DNA of 64,000 nt from Variovorax dokdonensis (GTDB lineage: Bacteria > Pseudomonadota > Gammaproteobacteria > Burkholderiales > Burkholderiaceae_C): the NCBI RefSeq assembly GCF_030316895.1, contig NZ_JASZYV010000004.1, positions 186,001-250,000 of the forward strand, written 5' to 3'. Positions 11,497 to 20,431 of this stretch are shown here, one piece after another (the first letter of the stretch is position 1; each line of letters begins with the position of its first letter). A program made the translations under genes and the position numbers. The notes beneath the pieces are model-generated. The model was not told the DNA's origin. It searched no databases and was given only the letters and a program-made list of their open reading frames with translations.

Positions 11497-12270
11497 TCAG
11501 CCGAAGCTGGGGTTGCCGTCTGCACGGATGCGGCTGCCCAGCCGGTAGCGCGAGGCGGGATGCAGGCAGCGCACGAGTGTCACCGGGACATTGCGCGTCC
11601 AGGTGCGTCGGGTGAGCAAGAGGCAAGGCTCGGCCTTCGGCATGGCCAGGCGATTGGCTTGCTCCAGGGTGGGCAGCACGGCGTCGACCAGATGCTCGAT
11701 CTGGTCGTAGGGCACATGCCGCACCAGGTATTCGCTGGGCGGGGTGCTGGCAAGGTCCTGCTCCAGGAACTGCGGCACCACGCGCGGGTTGACGTAGCGG
11801 TCTTCGAGCTGAACCGGCACGCCGTCTTCCAGGTGCAGGCAGACGCTGTGGAACACCGATTCGCCGGCGCGCAGGTCGAGAAAGGCGGCGACGTCGGCCG
11901 GTGCGGCCACGCGCTCGCCGGCCACCAGCTGGTAGCCGTAGTCATGACCGCGAGCACGGATCTCGCTGGCGATGTTGGCGATCTGCAGCAGCGTGGATTG
12001 CGGCTTGTCTTCGGCCACGAAGCTGCCCACTCCGGCCAAGCGCACGATGCGCCCTTCGTCCAGCAGTTCGCGAAGCGCGCGGTTGGCCGTCATGCGAGAG
12101 ATGCCGAACTGGGCCACCAGCTCGTTCTCTGACGGCAGCCGATGCCCGGCCGGCCAGGACCCGTCCTGGATCTTGCGCACGATGTGCTCCTTGACCTGGG
12201 CGTAGAGCGCCAGCGCGGGCTCTGCCGGGGCCGCGGCGCGCGTGCGGGCGGGCGTGGACGCTCGGGTCAT
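11497..12270 (-). CDS. hutC: Histidine utilisation repressor HutC (GntR/HutC family)
   Basis: This 257-aa protein has an N-terminal winged helix-turn-helix (residues about 20-95, with LPSENELVAQFGISRMTANRAL) and a C-terminal UTRA ligand domain (about 105-250). HutC repressors are released by urocanate. The ATG at 12270 overlaps the stop of the transporter ATPase (ATGA), so hutC is the last gene of the SBP-permease-ATPase-hutC unit. Operators upstream of that unit imply autoregulation. Much of the N-terminal 20 residues is Ala/Pro-rich and may be disordered. Confidence 0.95.
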   Translation of the reverse strand: MTRASTPARTRAAAPAEPALALYAQVKEHIVRKIQDGSWPAGHRLPSENELVAQFGISRMTANRALRELLDEGRIVRLAGVGSFVAEDKPQSTLLQIANIASEIRARGHDYGYQLVAGERVAAPADVAAFLDLRAGESVFHSVCLHLEDGVPVQLEDRYVNPRVVPQFLEQDLASTPPSEYLVRHVPYDQIEHLVDAVLPTLEQANRLAMPKAEPCLLLTRRTWTRNVPVTLVRCLHPASRYRLGSRIRADGNPSFG

Positions 12271-13046
12271 ACCTTCATCGATTCGGCCCGGATCTCTTCC
12301 GTCAGCCGTGCCTTGATGTCTATGAACTGCGGCGAGGTCTTGATCGTGTAGTGCCGCGGATGGTCGAAGTCGACGGCGATCTCGCTCTTGATGCGGCCAG
12401 GTCGCGCGCTGAACACGGCGACGCGGTTGGCCATGAAGATGGCCTCGTCGATGTCGTGGGTGACGAACAGCACCGTCTTCTGCGCCGACTCCCAGATGCC
12501 CAGCAGCAGCTCCTGCATGAGCACGCGGGTCTGGTTGTCCAGCGCGCCGAAGGGCTCGTCGAGCAGCAGGATCTTCGGGTCGTTGGCCAGCGCGCGGGCA
12601 ATGGCCGTCCGCTGCTGCATGCCACCTGACAACTGCTTGGGAAAGTGGTGCTCGAAGCCGCGCAGGCCGACCTTGGCGATGAAGTAGTCGCTGCGCTCCT
12701 TCTGCTGCGCCTCGGGCATGCCGCGCTCGCGCAGCCCGAAGCGGATGTTCTGCGCCACCGTCAGCCATGGAAAGAGCGTGTAGCTCTGGAACACCATGCC
12801 GCGGTCGGCACCGGGGCCGTCGACGAGTTGGCCGTCGAGCAGCACCTTGCCCTGGGTCGGAAAGTCCAGCCCGGCGACGATGCGCAGCAGCGTGCTCTTG
12901 CCGCAGCCGGACGGACCGAGGATGGTGACGAAGTCGTTTTCGCGCACCTCGAAGTCGATGGGCAGCAGCGCCTGGGTCTTCTGGCCGCGCGTGCCTTCGA
13001 AGGTGCGCGACACGCCGCGGATGGAAAGCTTGGAATCGGCGTTCAC
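12267..13046 (-). CDS. ABC transporter ATP-binding protein (NitT/TauT type), hut-linked
   Basis: This 259-aa ATPase has Walker A GPSGCGKST at residues 44-52, an FQ-Q-loop (MVFQSYTLFPW), signature LSGGMQQR, Walker B ILLLDEPFGALD and the H-loop VTHDIDEA. It starts with GTG at 13046, overlapping the permease stop by 4 bp, and its own stop overlaps hutC. Family members energise uptake of nitrate, taurine, sulfonates and other small solutes. Placement in the hut locus under HutC-like operators suggests histidine or urocanate as substrate, which is inference. Confidence 0.93.
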   Translation of the reverse strand: MNADSKLSIRGVSRTFEGTRGQKTQALLPIDFEVRENDFVTILGPSGCGKSTLLRIVAGLDFPTQGKVLLDGQLVDGPGADRGMVFQSYTLFPWLTVAQNIRFGLRERGMPEAQQKERSDYFIAKVGLRGFEHHFPKQLSGGMQQRTAIARALANDPKILLLDEPFGALDNQTRVLMQELLLGIWESAQKTVLFVTHDIDEAIFMANRVAVFSARPGRIKSEIAVDFDHPRHYTIKTSPQFIDIKARLTEEIRAESMKV

Positions 13047-13894
13047 AGCATGCTCCAGGCGAACAGGCGGCGGTTGAGCGCCTTGAAGACGAAGTCGGAG
13101 ACGAGCCCGATCACGCCGATGACGATGATGCCGAAGATGATCTGCCCGGTGTTGAGCAGCGCCTGGCTGTCGGTGATCATGTGGCCGATGCCCGAGGACG
13201 AGCCGATCAGTTCGGCCACGATGACGTAGGTCCAGGCCCAGCCCAGCACCAGCCGAAGCGTTTCGGCAATGCCCGGCGCGGCGCCCGGAATGAGCACCCG
13301 CCGCACGATGCCGCGGCTGTCGGCGCCCAGCGTGTAGGCGGCCTCGACCAGGTCCTTGCGCGCACCGCCCACGGTCACGGCGACCATCAGGATGATCTGG
13401 AACACCGAACCGATGAAGATCACCAGCAGCTTCTGCGTCTCGCCGATGCCTGCCCAAAGGATGAGCAGGGGAATGAAGGCCGAGGCCGGCAGGTAGCGGC
13501 AGAAGGAGACGAACGGCTCCAGAAATGCCTCGACAGGCTTGTAGGCGCCCATCGCGATGCCCAGCGGCACCGCGATGACGGCCGCCAGGATGAAGCCGCC
13601 GAACACGCGCCACACCGTCATGCCGATGTCGTGCAGGAAGCCGAACTCGGTGAACAGCAGCCAGGCCTCCTTGACCATCGTGATCGGACTGGCCAGGAAG
13701 GTGGGCGAGACCAGGCCGCCCAGCGTGGCACCGGCCCACACCGCCACGAACAGGACGAAGAAGGCCAGGCCCAGCAACCAGCGCGCGCGCTGGCTGACCG
13801 GCTCCAGCGGCGCCATGCCGCGCCGGCGGCGTCGCGGCGCCGACGCGGGTTCGTGGGTGGTGGTCATGTCGAGCTTGATGGCAGACGAGGGCAT
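13043..13894 (-). CDS. ABC transporter permease (NitT/TauT type), hut-linked
   Basis: This 283-aa inner-membrane protein has about six hydrophobic segments. The first is at residues 40-60. A binding-protein-dependent permease EAA-like loop follows (VEAAYTLGADSRGIVRRVLIPGAAPGI). The N-terminus has an Arg-rich cytoplasmic stretch (PRRRRRG). It partners the ATPase that overlaps its stop and the binding protein 75 bp upstream. The likely substrate is histidine or urocanate by context only. Confidence 0.92.
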   Translation of the reverse strand: MPSSAIKLDMTTTHEPASAPRRRRRGMAPLEPVSQRARWLLGLAFFVLFVAVWAGATLGGLVSPTFLASPITMVKEAWLLFTEFGFLHDIGMTVWRVFGGFILAAVIAVPLGIAMGAYKPVEAFLEPFVSFCRYLPASAFIPLLILWAGIGETQKLLVIFIGSVFQIILMVAVTVGGARKDLVEAAYTLGADSRGIVRRVLIPGAAPGIAETLRLVLGWAWTYVIVAELIGSSSGIGHMITDSQALLNTGQIIFGIIVIGVIGLVSDFVFKALNRRLFAWSML

Positions 13895-13969
13895 GAGGAT
13901 TCCGTGGCGAGCGGCAAGAGGAGCGCAGGCCCGTTGCCGAGCCGCGCAGCAGGCAGATTCAAGCCTTCG

Positions 13970-14935
13970 TCACTTGATGAAGGAGGCGTCGAAGGTGGCG
14001 GCCAGGTCCTCCGGCGCCTTGCGGATCACGCCGGCCTCCAGCAGGATCGGCACCGATTCCTTCATGAACTGCGTGAGTTCGCCCGCGAAGAACTTCTGGT
14101 TGGCGGCCTTGTCCTGCCAGCGCAGGTACTTGGCCGATTCGGCGAACTTCTCGCCGGTCTGCTTGACGGCCGAACCCATGATCTCGTTGGACTTTGCCGG
14201 ATCGGCCTTGATCATGTCCAGCGCCTCGAAGTACGAATTGGCCAGCGCCTGCGCGGCCTTGGCGTTGCTCTTGAGCCAGGTCGGCGCGCAGCCCACGGTG
14301 TCCATCACCATGGGGTAGTCAAGCGTGGTGGCCAGGATCTTGCCGGCCTGCGGATTGGCGCGCACGGTCGACAGGTAGGGCTCGTAGGTCATGGCGGCGT
14401 CGTTCTGGCCGGCCACGAACGCCTGTGCGGCGGGCTGCGGCTCCAGCGAGACCAGCTTGACGTCCTTGAGGCTCATGCCGTTCTTGCTGAGCATCCAGGC
14501 CAGGCCGAAGTAAGGCGCGGTGCCCGGCGCGCTCACGGCCACCGTCTTGCCCTTGAGGTCGGCAAAGCTCTTGACGTCGTTGCGCACGGCGATGCCGTCG
14601 GCGCCATACGACTTGTCCATCTGGAAGATCTGCGTGATCGGCACGCCGTTGGCATTCCAGGCCACGTGCGTTTCCACCGTGGTGGCGGCGCACTGGATCG
14701 CGCCCGAGGCCAGGGCCAGGTGGCGGTCCTTCTGCGGAATCATCTTGATTTCCACATCCAGCCCGTTCTTCTTGAAGATGCCGGCCTTGTCCGCCAGCGT
14801 GAGCGGCGCGAAGCCGGTCCAGCCGGACATGCCCAACGAGATCTTGGTGGCCTCCTGCGCGTGCGCGGCGCCAGCGACGGCAAGGCCGGCCAACAGCAGG
14901 GCGGCAAGTTGGAAGGCGGGCTTGGAAACGGCCAT
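13970..14935 (-). CDS. ABC transporter substrate-binding protein (SsuA/THI5-like), hut-linked
   Basis: This 321-aa periplasmic protein has a signal peptide (hydrophobic LAALLLAGLAVAGAA, cleavage likely after AHA before QEATK). The mature part resembles the NMT1/SsuA family: SGWTGFAPLTLADKAGIFKK near the start, and APGTAPYFGLAW and the AAQAFVAGQNDA stretch in the middle. It is the first gene of the transporter-hutC operon. Two HutC-like palindromes lie 64-142 bp upstream of its start. The ligand is not evident from sequence. Confidence 0.92.
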   Translation of the reverse strand: MAVSKPAFQLAALLLAGLAVAGAAHAQEATKISLGMSGWTGFAPLTLADKAGIFKKNGLDVEIKMIPQKDRHLALASGAIQCAATTVETHVAWNANGVPITQIFQMDKSYGADGIAVRNDVKSFADLKGKTVAVSAPGTAPYFGLAWMLSKNGMSLKDVKLVSLEPQPAAQAFVAGQNDAAMTYEPYLSTVRANPQAGKILATTLDYPMVMDTVGCAPTWLKSNAKAAQALANSYFEALDMIKADPAKSNEIMGSAVKQTGEKFAESAKYLRWQDKAANQKFFAGELTQFMKESVPILLEAGVIRKAPEDLAATFDASFIK

Positions 14936-14998
14936 GGGAACTCCTCGAAAGTAACGTTCTGAAGGAAAGACGTGGATTGTTAAGCGTCGGCCGCAACT

Positions 14999-15008
14999 TG
15001 TCTATACA
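14999..15008. promoter_or_regulatory. Putative HutC operator 1 of the transporter-hutC operon
   Basis: CT-TGTCTATACA-GG, the same core as the site before hutH, 64 bp upstream of the binding-protein start. Sites of this kind fit HutC autoregulation. Confidence 0.72.
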
Positions 15009-15067
15009 GGGTGTTCCCTGTGCTCGCTGCTGGTGCACTGGGCCCAATGAGCGTGCGTGGAAATCGC

Positions 15068-15077
15068 TGTCTATACA
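15068..15077. promoter_or_regulatory. Putative HutC operator 2 of the transporter-hutC operon
   Basis: C-TGTCTATACA-AG, the second copy upstream of the transporter operon. The centre-to-centre distance from operator 1 is 69 bp, between six and seven helical turns. Confidence 0.7.
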
Positions 15078-15174
15078 AGAGCGGCAGGCACGGGGCGCTC
15101 GGTTGCAAGGGGCGTGCCAGCGGCAGGCCTCGGCGTGGCGCCCGGATGGCGCGCGGACGCGGTGGAGCGGCGCC

Positions 15175-15375
15175 TTAGAACGGCGCCATGGCCGTGGTGC
15201 GAGGCTCGGCCATCGACTCGTCGTCGCGCATGACCGGATCGGGCTGATGCCGGGTGGAAAAAAGCAAGGTGGCCAGCGAAAGGGCGAAGAGCCCGAACAG
15301 CACCCAGGCCCCGAAGGTCAGCCAGAGTCCAACGGAAACGGAAGCCGAGAGAAGGATGAAGATCGCGCGCACCAT
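15175..15375 (-). CDS. Small hypothetical membrane protein
   Basis: The 66-aa reading from ATG at 15375 has two closely spaced hydrophobic segments (AIFILLSASVSVGLWLTF and WVLFGLFALSLATLLF) and a polar tail ending in MAPF. A TTG 60 bp further upstream (15435) would give 86 aa. Neither start has a convincing Shine-Dalgarno. It is divergent from the GntR gene and lies upstream of the hut transporter operon on the same strand. I do not recognise a family, and the start is uncertain. Confidence 0.55.
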   Translation of the reverse strand: MVRAIFILLSASVSVGLWLTFGAWVLFGLFALSLATLLFSTRHQPDPVMRDDESMAEPRTTAMAPF

Positions 15376-15511
15376 TGCGCCAGTTTGCGCGAGGACGGCG
15401 TCTTTCGCCGTGAAGAAGTGGACAAAGTGTCGCAAATCCTTTTCCGGATGAGACTCGGTCGATTGCCGCTCATGCCGGAGCGGTTCGGGTTAATCGGGAT
15501 TCGCCGGTCGG

Positions 15512-15524
15512 TTTGTCGGACAAA
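15512..15524. promoter_or_regulatory. FadR/GntR-type palindromic operator
   Basis: TTTGTC-G-GACAAA is a perfect 6-bp inverted repeat with a 1-bp centre. It matches the TNGT...ACNA pattern known for FadR-subfamily GntR regulators. It lies immediately upstream of the GntR gene as called here. A related GACAAAGTGTC element occurs at 15421-15431 in the same intergenic region. Confidence 0.65.
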
Positions 15525-15560
15525 GATCGCGGCCTCGCAGCCACACACGGGGACAGCACC

Positions 15561-16343
15561 TTGGGCGAAGAGGCGGATGCAGGCACGCAGGTGTTCACGC
15601 GACTTGCCGTCGAGCCGGCCTACCGGGCCGTGTCGACCGCGATCGAACGCGCCATCCTCGACGGCCACCTCCCGCCCGGTTCCGCCTTTCCGACCGAACA
15701 GGAACTGGCCGAGCGTTTCGGCGTGCACCGCTCCACCGTGCGCGAGGCGATCCGCCAGGTCGAGCAGGAAGGGCTGTTGCAGCGCCGCGAAGGGCGCCGG
15801 CTGTTCGTGGTGCTGCCGGGCGTGCAGGACGTGGCGCCCCGCGCCACGCGCCTTCTTCTCTTGCAGCAGACGACCTTCCAGGAACTGTGGGAACTGGCGG
15901 TGTCGCTCGAGCCGCTGGCTTCGCGCCTGGCCGCCGAGCGCCTGGAGCCGCAAGACCTCGCGCCGCTGAACGCCAACCTCACCGCATCCGAAGCAACGGG
16001 CGACGACGCGACGCTGGTGCGCCTGGACGTCGAGTTCCATGCCCTGGTCGGGCGGGCCAGCCGCAACCGCGCGCTGATGCTGGCGCGCGAGCCGGTGGGC
16101 CTGCTCTACAGCCCGACGCTGGTGAGCATCTTCGCGGCGCTGCCACAGGCCAAGGCCCGCAATCTCGCGGCGCACCGGCACATCGTGGATGCACTGGCCC
16201 GGCGCGACGCCGAGGCCGCGGCGCAATGGACGCGCAAGCACATGGTCGATTTTCAAAGGGGCTTCGCGATGGCTGGTCTGGACATGACCATGCCCATCGC
16301 GGCGCCGATTCGGCAGCAGCAAAGAAGCACAGGAGACCAATGA
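15561..16343 (+). CDS. GntR-family (FadR subfamily) transcriptional regulator
   Basis: I call a 260-aa protein from TTG at 15561, which has GGGGA seven bases upstream. A TTG at 15513 is in frame but lies inside a palindromic operator, so I think it is not the start. The wHTH covers roughly residues 17-90 (PTEQELAERFGVHRSTVREAIRQ), followed by an all-helical FCD ligand domain with candidate metal/ligand His residues (FHALVG, HRHIVDAL). Its stop overlaps the start of the downstream binding protein, so it is part of the transporter operon and probably controls it in response to the transported acid. Confidence 0.88.
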   Translation: MGEEADAGTQVFTRLAVEPAYRAVSTAIERAILDGHLPPGSAFPTEQELAERFGVHRSTVREAIRQVEQEGLLQRREGRRLFVVLPGVQDVAPRATRLLLLQQTTFQELWELAVSLEPLASRLAAERLEPQDLAPLNANLTASEATGDDATLVRLDVEFHALVGRASRNRALMLAREPVGLLYSPTLVSIFAALPQAKARNLAAHRHIVDALARRDAEAAAQWTRKHMVDFQRGFAMAGLDMTMPIAAPIRQQQRSTGDQ

Positions 16344-17665
16344 TGGGCGAACACTCGCAAACCACCCGCCGTGCATCCCGGACGGCAGCCTTCTCGGCGC
16401 TCGCGCTGGCCAGCGCACTGGCGGCAGCCAGCGTGCAGGCGCAGGAGACCTTCAAGGTCGGCATCGTCAGCTTCCTGTCGGGGCAGGCGGCCGAAAGCTT
16501 CGGCATCCCGGCCATGAACGGCGCCAAGGTGCTGGTGGAGGCCTTCAACAACGGCACTGCGCCAGCGCCCTACAACAAGAAGGGCTTCGGCGGCATGACG
16601 ATCGAGCCGGTCTACGTCGACGAGAACGGCGGCGCTACCAAGCAGGTGCAGGAACTGCGCAACCTGTACGACCGCGAGAAGGTCGACGCGGTGGTGGGCT
16701 ATGTGAGTTCCGGCGATTGCCTGGCGGTGGCGCCGGCGGCTGAGGAGATGAAGAAGTTCCTCGTGCTCTACGACTGCGGCACGCCGCGCATCTTCGAGGA
16801 CAACAAGTTCAGCTACGTGTTCCGCACGGCCTCGCACGGCACCATGGACAACGTGGCGCTGGCCCGCTATCTGAAGGCGCACAACGTCAAGGTGGAACGC
16901 ATCAACCTGATCAACCAGGACTATGCGTGGGGGCAGGACTCCAAGAAGGACTTCATCGGCTCGATGGAGAAGCTCTACCCCGACGCCAAGGTCGGGCAGG
17001 ACCAGCTTCCCAAGTTCGGCGCCGGCCAATACGGCACCGAGATCTCGGCGCTGATGTCCTCGCCGGCCGACGTGACGCACTCGAGCCTGTGGGGCGGCGA
17101 TCTGCAGGCGTTCATCCTGCAGGCCGGGCCGCGCGGCCTGTTCAAGCGCACGCAGGGCGTGCTGTCGGCGGCCGACCACGTGCTGCCGGGCCTGGGCGAC
17201 AAGATGCCCGACGGCGTGATCCTCGGCGCCCGCGGCGCGTATGGGCTCATGGCGCCGAAGTCGGCGCTCAACGACTGGTGGTGGGACATCTACTCCAAGG
17301 CCTACAAGGTCTATCCGGTGCAGGCGCCCTACCGCATGGCGCAGTCGCTGCTGGGACTCAAGCTCGCGGTCGAGAAGGCGATGGCCGACAACGGCGGCAA
17401 GAAGCCCACGCCCGAGCAGCTGGCCGCCGCCATGAAGGGCATGGAATGGGATTCGCCGGCCGGCCGCATCCGCATGGCGCTGGGCGACGGTCATCAGGCC
17501 GTGCAGGAAACCGCCATCGGCAAGACGCGCTACGACGCGGCCAAGAAGATGGTGGTGCTCGACGACATCCAGCGCTTTCCGGCCGACTGCGTCAATCCTC
17601 CGGCCAACATGAAGTCCGAAGAGTGGATCAAGGCCGGCTTCCCCGGCGCCAAGGGCTGCCCTTGA
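16340..17665 (+). CDS. LIV-type ABC transporter substrate-binding protein
   Basis: This 441-aa periplasmic binding protein (440 aa if the second ATG at 16343 is used; AGGAG at 16331 suits either) has a signal peptide with a hydrophobic Ala/Leu core and likely cleavage after VQAQ. The mature part is Peripla_BP_6-like, beginning ETFKVGIVSFLSGQAA, with GYVSSGDCLAVAPAAEE and INQDYAWGQDS segments. It is followed by both permeases and both ATPases of a hydrophobic-amino-acid-type transporter. The downstream ligase suggests that the ligand is a carboxylic acid rather than an amino acid. Confidence 0.9.
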   Translation: MMGEHSQTTRRASRTAAFSALALASALAAASVQAQETFKVGIVSFLSGQAAESFGIPAMNGAKVLVEAFNNGTAPAPYNKKGFGGMTIEPVYVDENGGATKQVQELRNLYDREKVDAVVGYVSSGDCLAVAPAAEEMKKFLVLYDCGTPRIFEDNKFSYVFRTASHGTMDNVALARYLKAHNVKVERINLINQDYAWGQDSKKDFIGSMEKLYPDAKVGQDQLPKFGAGQYGTEISALMSSPADVTHSSLWGGDLQAFILQAGPRGLFKRTQGVLSAADHVLPGLGDKMPDGVILGARGAYGLMAPKSALNDWWWDIYSKAYKVYPVQAPYRMAQSLLGLKLAVEKAMADNGGKKPTPEQLAAAMKGMEWDSPAGRIRMALGDGHQAVQETAIGKTRYDAAKKMVVLDDIQRFPADCVNPPANMKSEEWIKAGFPGAKGCP

Positions 17666-17705
17666 ACGCGGCCGGATCTCGCGGCACGAAGCGAGAGGAC
17701 GGCGC

Positions 17706-18602
17706 GTGAACACGCTGATCACGATCCTGGTCGACGGGCTGACCTACGCCTCGTGGCTGTTCATCGTGGCGTTGGGGCTGACGCTGGTGTTCGGGGTGCT
17801 CAAGATCCTGAACATCGCGCACGGCAGCTTCTACGCGGTGGGCGCCTATGCCGCGGCCAGCTTCGTCGCCTGGGGCGCCAGCATGGGATGGGCGCCAGCC
17901 TTCTCGCTGGTGGCCATGCTGCTGGCGGCGGTGGCCGTGGCGGCGGTGCTGGCACCGCTGACCGAACGCGGCTTGATGCGCTTCTTCTACGGCCGCGACG
18001 AGGTGCTGCTCGTGCTGGTGACCTACGCGCTCTTCCTCATCATGGAAGACGCCACCAAGCTGATCTGGGGCCCGCTGCCCTACTACGTGTCGGAGCCTTA
18101 CGGCCTGTTCGGCAATGTCGAGATCGGCGTGCAAAGCTGGGTGGGCTACGACTTCCTGCTGGTCGCCCTGGCCATCGTGGTGGGCGGCGCAGTGTGGTGG
18201 GGCCTGAACCGCACGCGCCATGGCAAGGTGGTGCTGGCGGTCATCCACAGTGCGGAGGTCGCCTCCAGCATGGGCGTGAACGTGTCGCGGGTCTACATGC
18301 TGGCGTTCTCGGTCGGCATCTTCCTGGCCGCGCTCGGCGGCGCCTTCACCGCGCCGATGATCTCGGTGCAGCCGGGCCTGTCGGTCGGCGTGATCATCGT
18401 GTCGTTCGCGGTGGTGATCATCGGCGGGCTGGGCAGCATCGAGGGCGCGGCGATCGGCGCGCTCATCGTCGGGCTGGCGCGTTCGTTCGCCGTGCACGTG
18501 GTGCCGGTGGCGGAGCTGTTCTCCATCTACGTGGTGATGGCGGTGGTCCTCATGTTCCGGCCCGAGGGGCTGTTCCAGCGCACGCAGGCGCGCAAGATCT
18601 GA
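17706..18602 (+). CDS. LIV-type ABC transporter permease (LivH-like)
   Basis: This 298-aa membrane protein starts with GTG at 17706. It has about eight hydrophobic segments and the LivH hallmark FGVLKILNIAHGSFYAVGAY near residue 30, plus IIGGLGSIEGAAIGAL in the C-terminal half. It forms the translocation channel with the LivM-like partner encoded 15 bp downstream. Confidence 0.92.
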   Translation: MNTLITILVDGLTYASWLFIVALGLTLVFGVLKILNIAHGSFYAVGAYAAASFVAWGASMGWAPAFSLVAMLLAAVAVAAVLAPLTERGLMRFFYGRDEVLLVLVTYALFLIMEDATKLIWGPLPYYVSEPYGLFGNVEIGVQSWVGYDFLLVALAIVVGGAVWWGLNRTRHGKVVLAVIHSAEVASSMGVNVSRVYMLAFSVGIFLAALGGAFTAPMISVQPGLSVGVIIVSFAVVIIGGLGSIEGAAIGALIVGLARSFAVHVVPVAELFSIYVVMAVVLMFRPEGLFQRTQARKI

Positions 18603-18617
18603 AAGGGCACAGGCACG

Positions 18618-19619
18618 ATGGCAGCCCTCCTGCAACCCCAGGCGCATGGCGCGCGTGGACACGACCGGCGCACTCTTGGCGAGCGGCCGGCGATGCAAGT
18701 CGCGGCCGGCATCGCCACGTTTGCCGTGCTGGCGATCGCGGGCTGGTTCAGCCCGCGCTGGCTCACCTTCCTGGTGACGATGGCGGCGGCCAATGGCCTG
18801 GTCTCGCTGGGCATCGTGACGCTGATGCGCGGCGGGGTGGTGCCCTTCGGTCAAGGCATGGTCTTCGCCGCCGGCGGCTATTGCGCCGCCCTGCTCTACA
18901 ACCACATGGGCCTGACCGACGCGCTGGGCCTGGCCCTGGCGGGAGGGCTGGCGGCCGCGCTGCTCGCCGCGCCCTTCGCACCCATGCTGGCGCGCTATCG
19001 CGGCATCTTCTTCGCCATGCTGACGCTCGCGCTGTCGATGGTGACCTACGGCTTGCTCATGAAGATGGACACGCTGGGCGGCTCTGACGGCTTCAACGTC
19101 GGGCGCCCGACGCTGCTCGGGCAAGCCCTGCCCGACGAGCATGTGGGCTACGCGCTGTTCGTGCTCACGCTGGCCATCGCCATCACGATGGCGACGCTGG
19201 CGCGCATCTACTTCGACAGTTCGCGCGGCCTGGTCACGCTGGCGATGCGCGAGAACGAACTGCGCGTCGAATACCTCGGCGGCTCGGTGCGGCAGGCGAT
19301 GACGATCAACTTCATGCTCGCCGCCTTCTGCGGTGGGCTGGGCGGAGCGCTGGCGGTGATGTCGCTCGGGCACATCGATCCGAACTTCAGCTTCTGGACC
19401 ACCTCGGGCGAGTTCGTCTTCGTCGCCATCCTCGCGGGCTGGCAGAGCGTGGCGGCGGTGTTCCTCTCCAGCGTGGTGCTGGAAGTGGTGCGTTCCTTCT
19501 CCAGCTCCTACTTCCCCAATACCTGGCAACTGGCGCTGGGCATCTTCCTGCTCCTGGTGATCCGCTTCCTGCCTGGCGGCATCGGCTCGCTTTGGGCCGA
19601 GCGAAGGAGGCAGCCATGA
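18618..19619 (+). CDS. LIV-type ABC transporter permease (LivM-like)
   Basis: This 333-aa membrane protein has a hydrophilic N-terminal stretch of about 30 residues, then about eight to ten hydrophobic segments with the LivM-type RYRGIFFAMLTLALSMVTYG region and FWTTSGEFVFVAILAG. Its stop overlaps the start of the LivG-like ATPase (ATGA at 19616-19619). An in-frame ATG at 18693 (MQVAAG) could be an alternative start. Confidence 0.92.
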   Translation: MAALLQPQAHGARGHDRRTLGERPAMQVAAGIATFAVLAIAGWFSPRWLTFLVTMAAANGLVSLGIVTLMRGGVVPFGQGMVFAAGGYCAALLYNHMGLTDALGLALAGGLAAALLAAPFAPMLARYRGIFFAMLTLALSMVTYGLLMKMDTLGGSDGFNVGRPTLLGQALPDEHVGYALFVLTLAIAITMATLARIYFDSSRGLVTLAMRENELRVEYLGGSVRQAMTINFMLAAFCGGLGGALAVMSLGHIDPNFSFWTTSGEFVFVAILAGWQSVAAVFLSSVVLEVVRSFSSSYFPNTWQLALGIFLLLVIRFLPGGIGSLWAERRRQP

Positions 19620-20431
19620 GCGCCCCGTCGCATGGCGCTCCCGCCGCGTCCACGTCGCCACCGCTGCTGGCGGCGCGTGGCGTCAACAAGCGCTTCGGCG
19701 CCGTGGTGGCCGCGGCCGATCTCGACATCGCCATCGCCACGGGCGAACGCGTCAGCCTGATCGGCAGCAACGGCGCAGGCAAGACGACCTTCGTCAACAT
19801 GATCACCGGCTACCTCAAGCCGGACCAGGGCAGCATCCACTTCGACGGACGCGACATCACGGCGTTGTCGCCACGGGCCATCACCGGCCTGGGCGTGGCG
19901 CGCTCGTTCCAGATCCCGCAGTTGTGCGGCGGCCTGTCCGTGCTCGACAACATGCTGGTGGCCAATGCCTGCCACGACGGCCGGCTGAGCTTCTGGCGCC
20001 GGGCCCATCGCGCCGAGGCCGTCGAGCGCGCGGAGGCGCTGCTCGAGCGTTTCGCCCTGGCCGACCAGCGCGACCGTCGCGTGGCCGAGCTGCCGGGCGG
20101 CGTGCGAAAGCTGCTGGACATCGCCATGGCGCTGACCGCCGCACCCAAGCTGCTTCTGCTGGACGAGCCCACCAGCGGCGTTTCGGCACAGGAGAAGTTC
20201 CCGATGATGGAGACCATCATGGCCGCGCTGGACAACAGCCAGGGCGGGATCACCGCGCTCTTCGTGGAACACGACATGGAGATCGTCGAACGCTATGCGA
20301 GCCGCGTGCTCGCGTTCGCCGGTGGTCGCGTCATCGCCGATGGCCCGCCCGCGCAGGCCCTGGCGAGCGAGGACGTGCGCATCCACGTGACAGGTGCACT
20401 GGCGCCGCAGCCGGTGGAGGCCGCATGCTGA
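19616..20431 (+). CDS. LIV-type ABC transporter ATP-binding protein (LivG-like) with altered signature
   Basis: This 271-aa ATPase starts at the ATG at 19616, preceded by AAGGAGG. Walker A is GSNGAGKTT (K56), Walker B LLLLDEPTSG with the catalytic Glu, and the H-loop is VEHDMEIV. The ABC signature, however, reads LPGGVRK at residues 159-165 instead of an LSGGQ/LSYGQ form, so Ser is Pro and Gln is Val. The partner LivF-like subunit has a normal LSGGQQ. Asymmetric ABC pairs with one degenerate site exist in other families. The stop overlaps the LivF start by 7 bp. Confidence 0.9.
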   Translation: MSAPSHGAPAASTSPPLLAARGVNKRFGAVVAAADLDIAIATGERVSLIGSNGAGKTTFVNMITGYLKPDQGSIHFDGRDITALSPRAITGLGVARSFQIPQLCGGLSVLDNMLVANACHDGRLSFWRRAHRAEAVERAEALLERFALADQRDRRVAELPGGVRKLLDIAMALTAAPKLLLLDEPTSGVSAQEKFPMMETIMAALDNSQGGITALFVEHDMEIVERYASRVLAFAGGRVIADGPPAQALASEDVRIHVTGALAPQPVEAAC

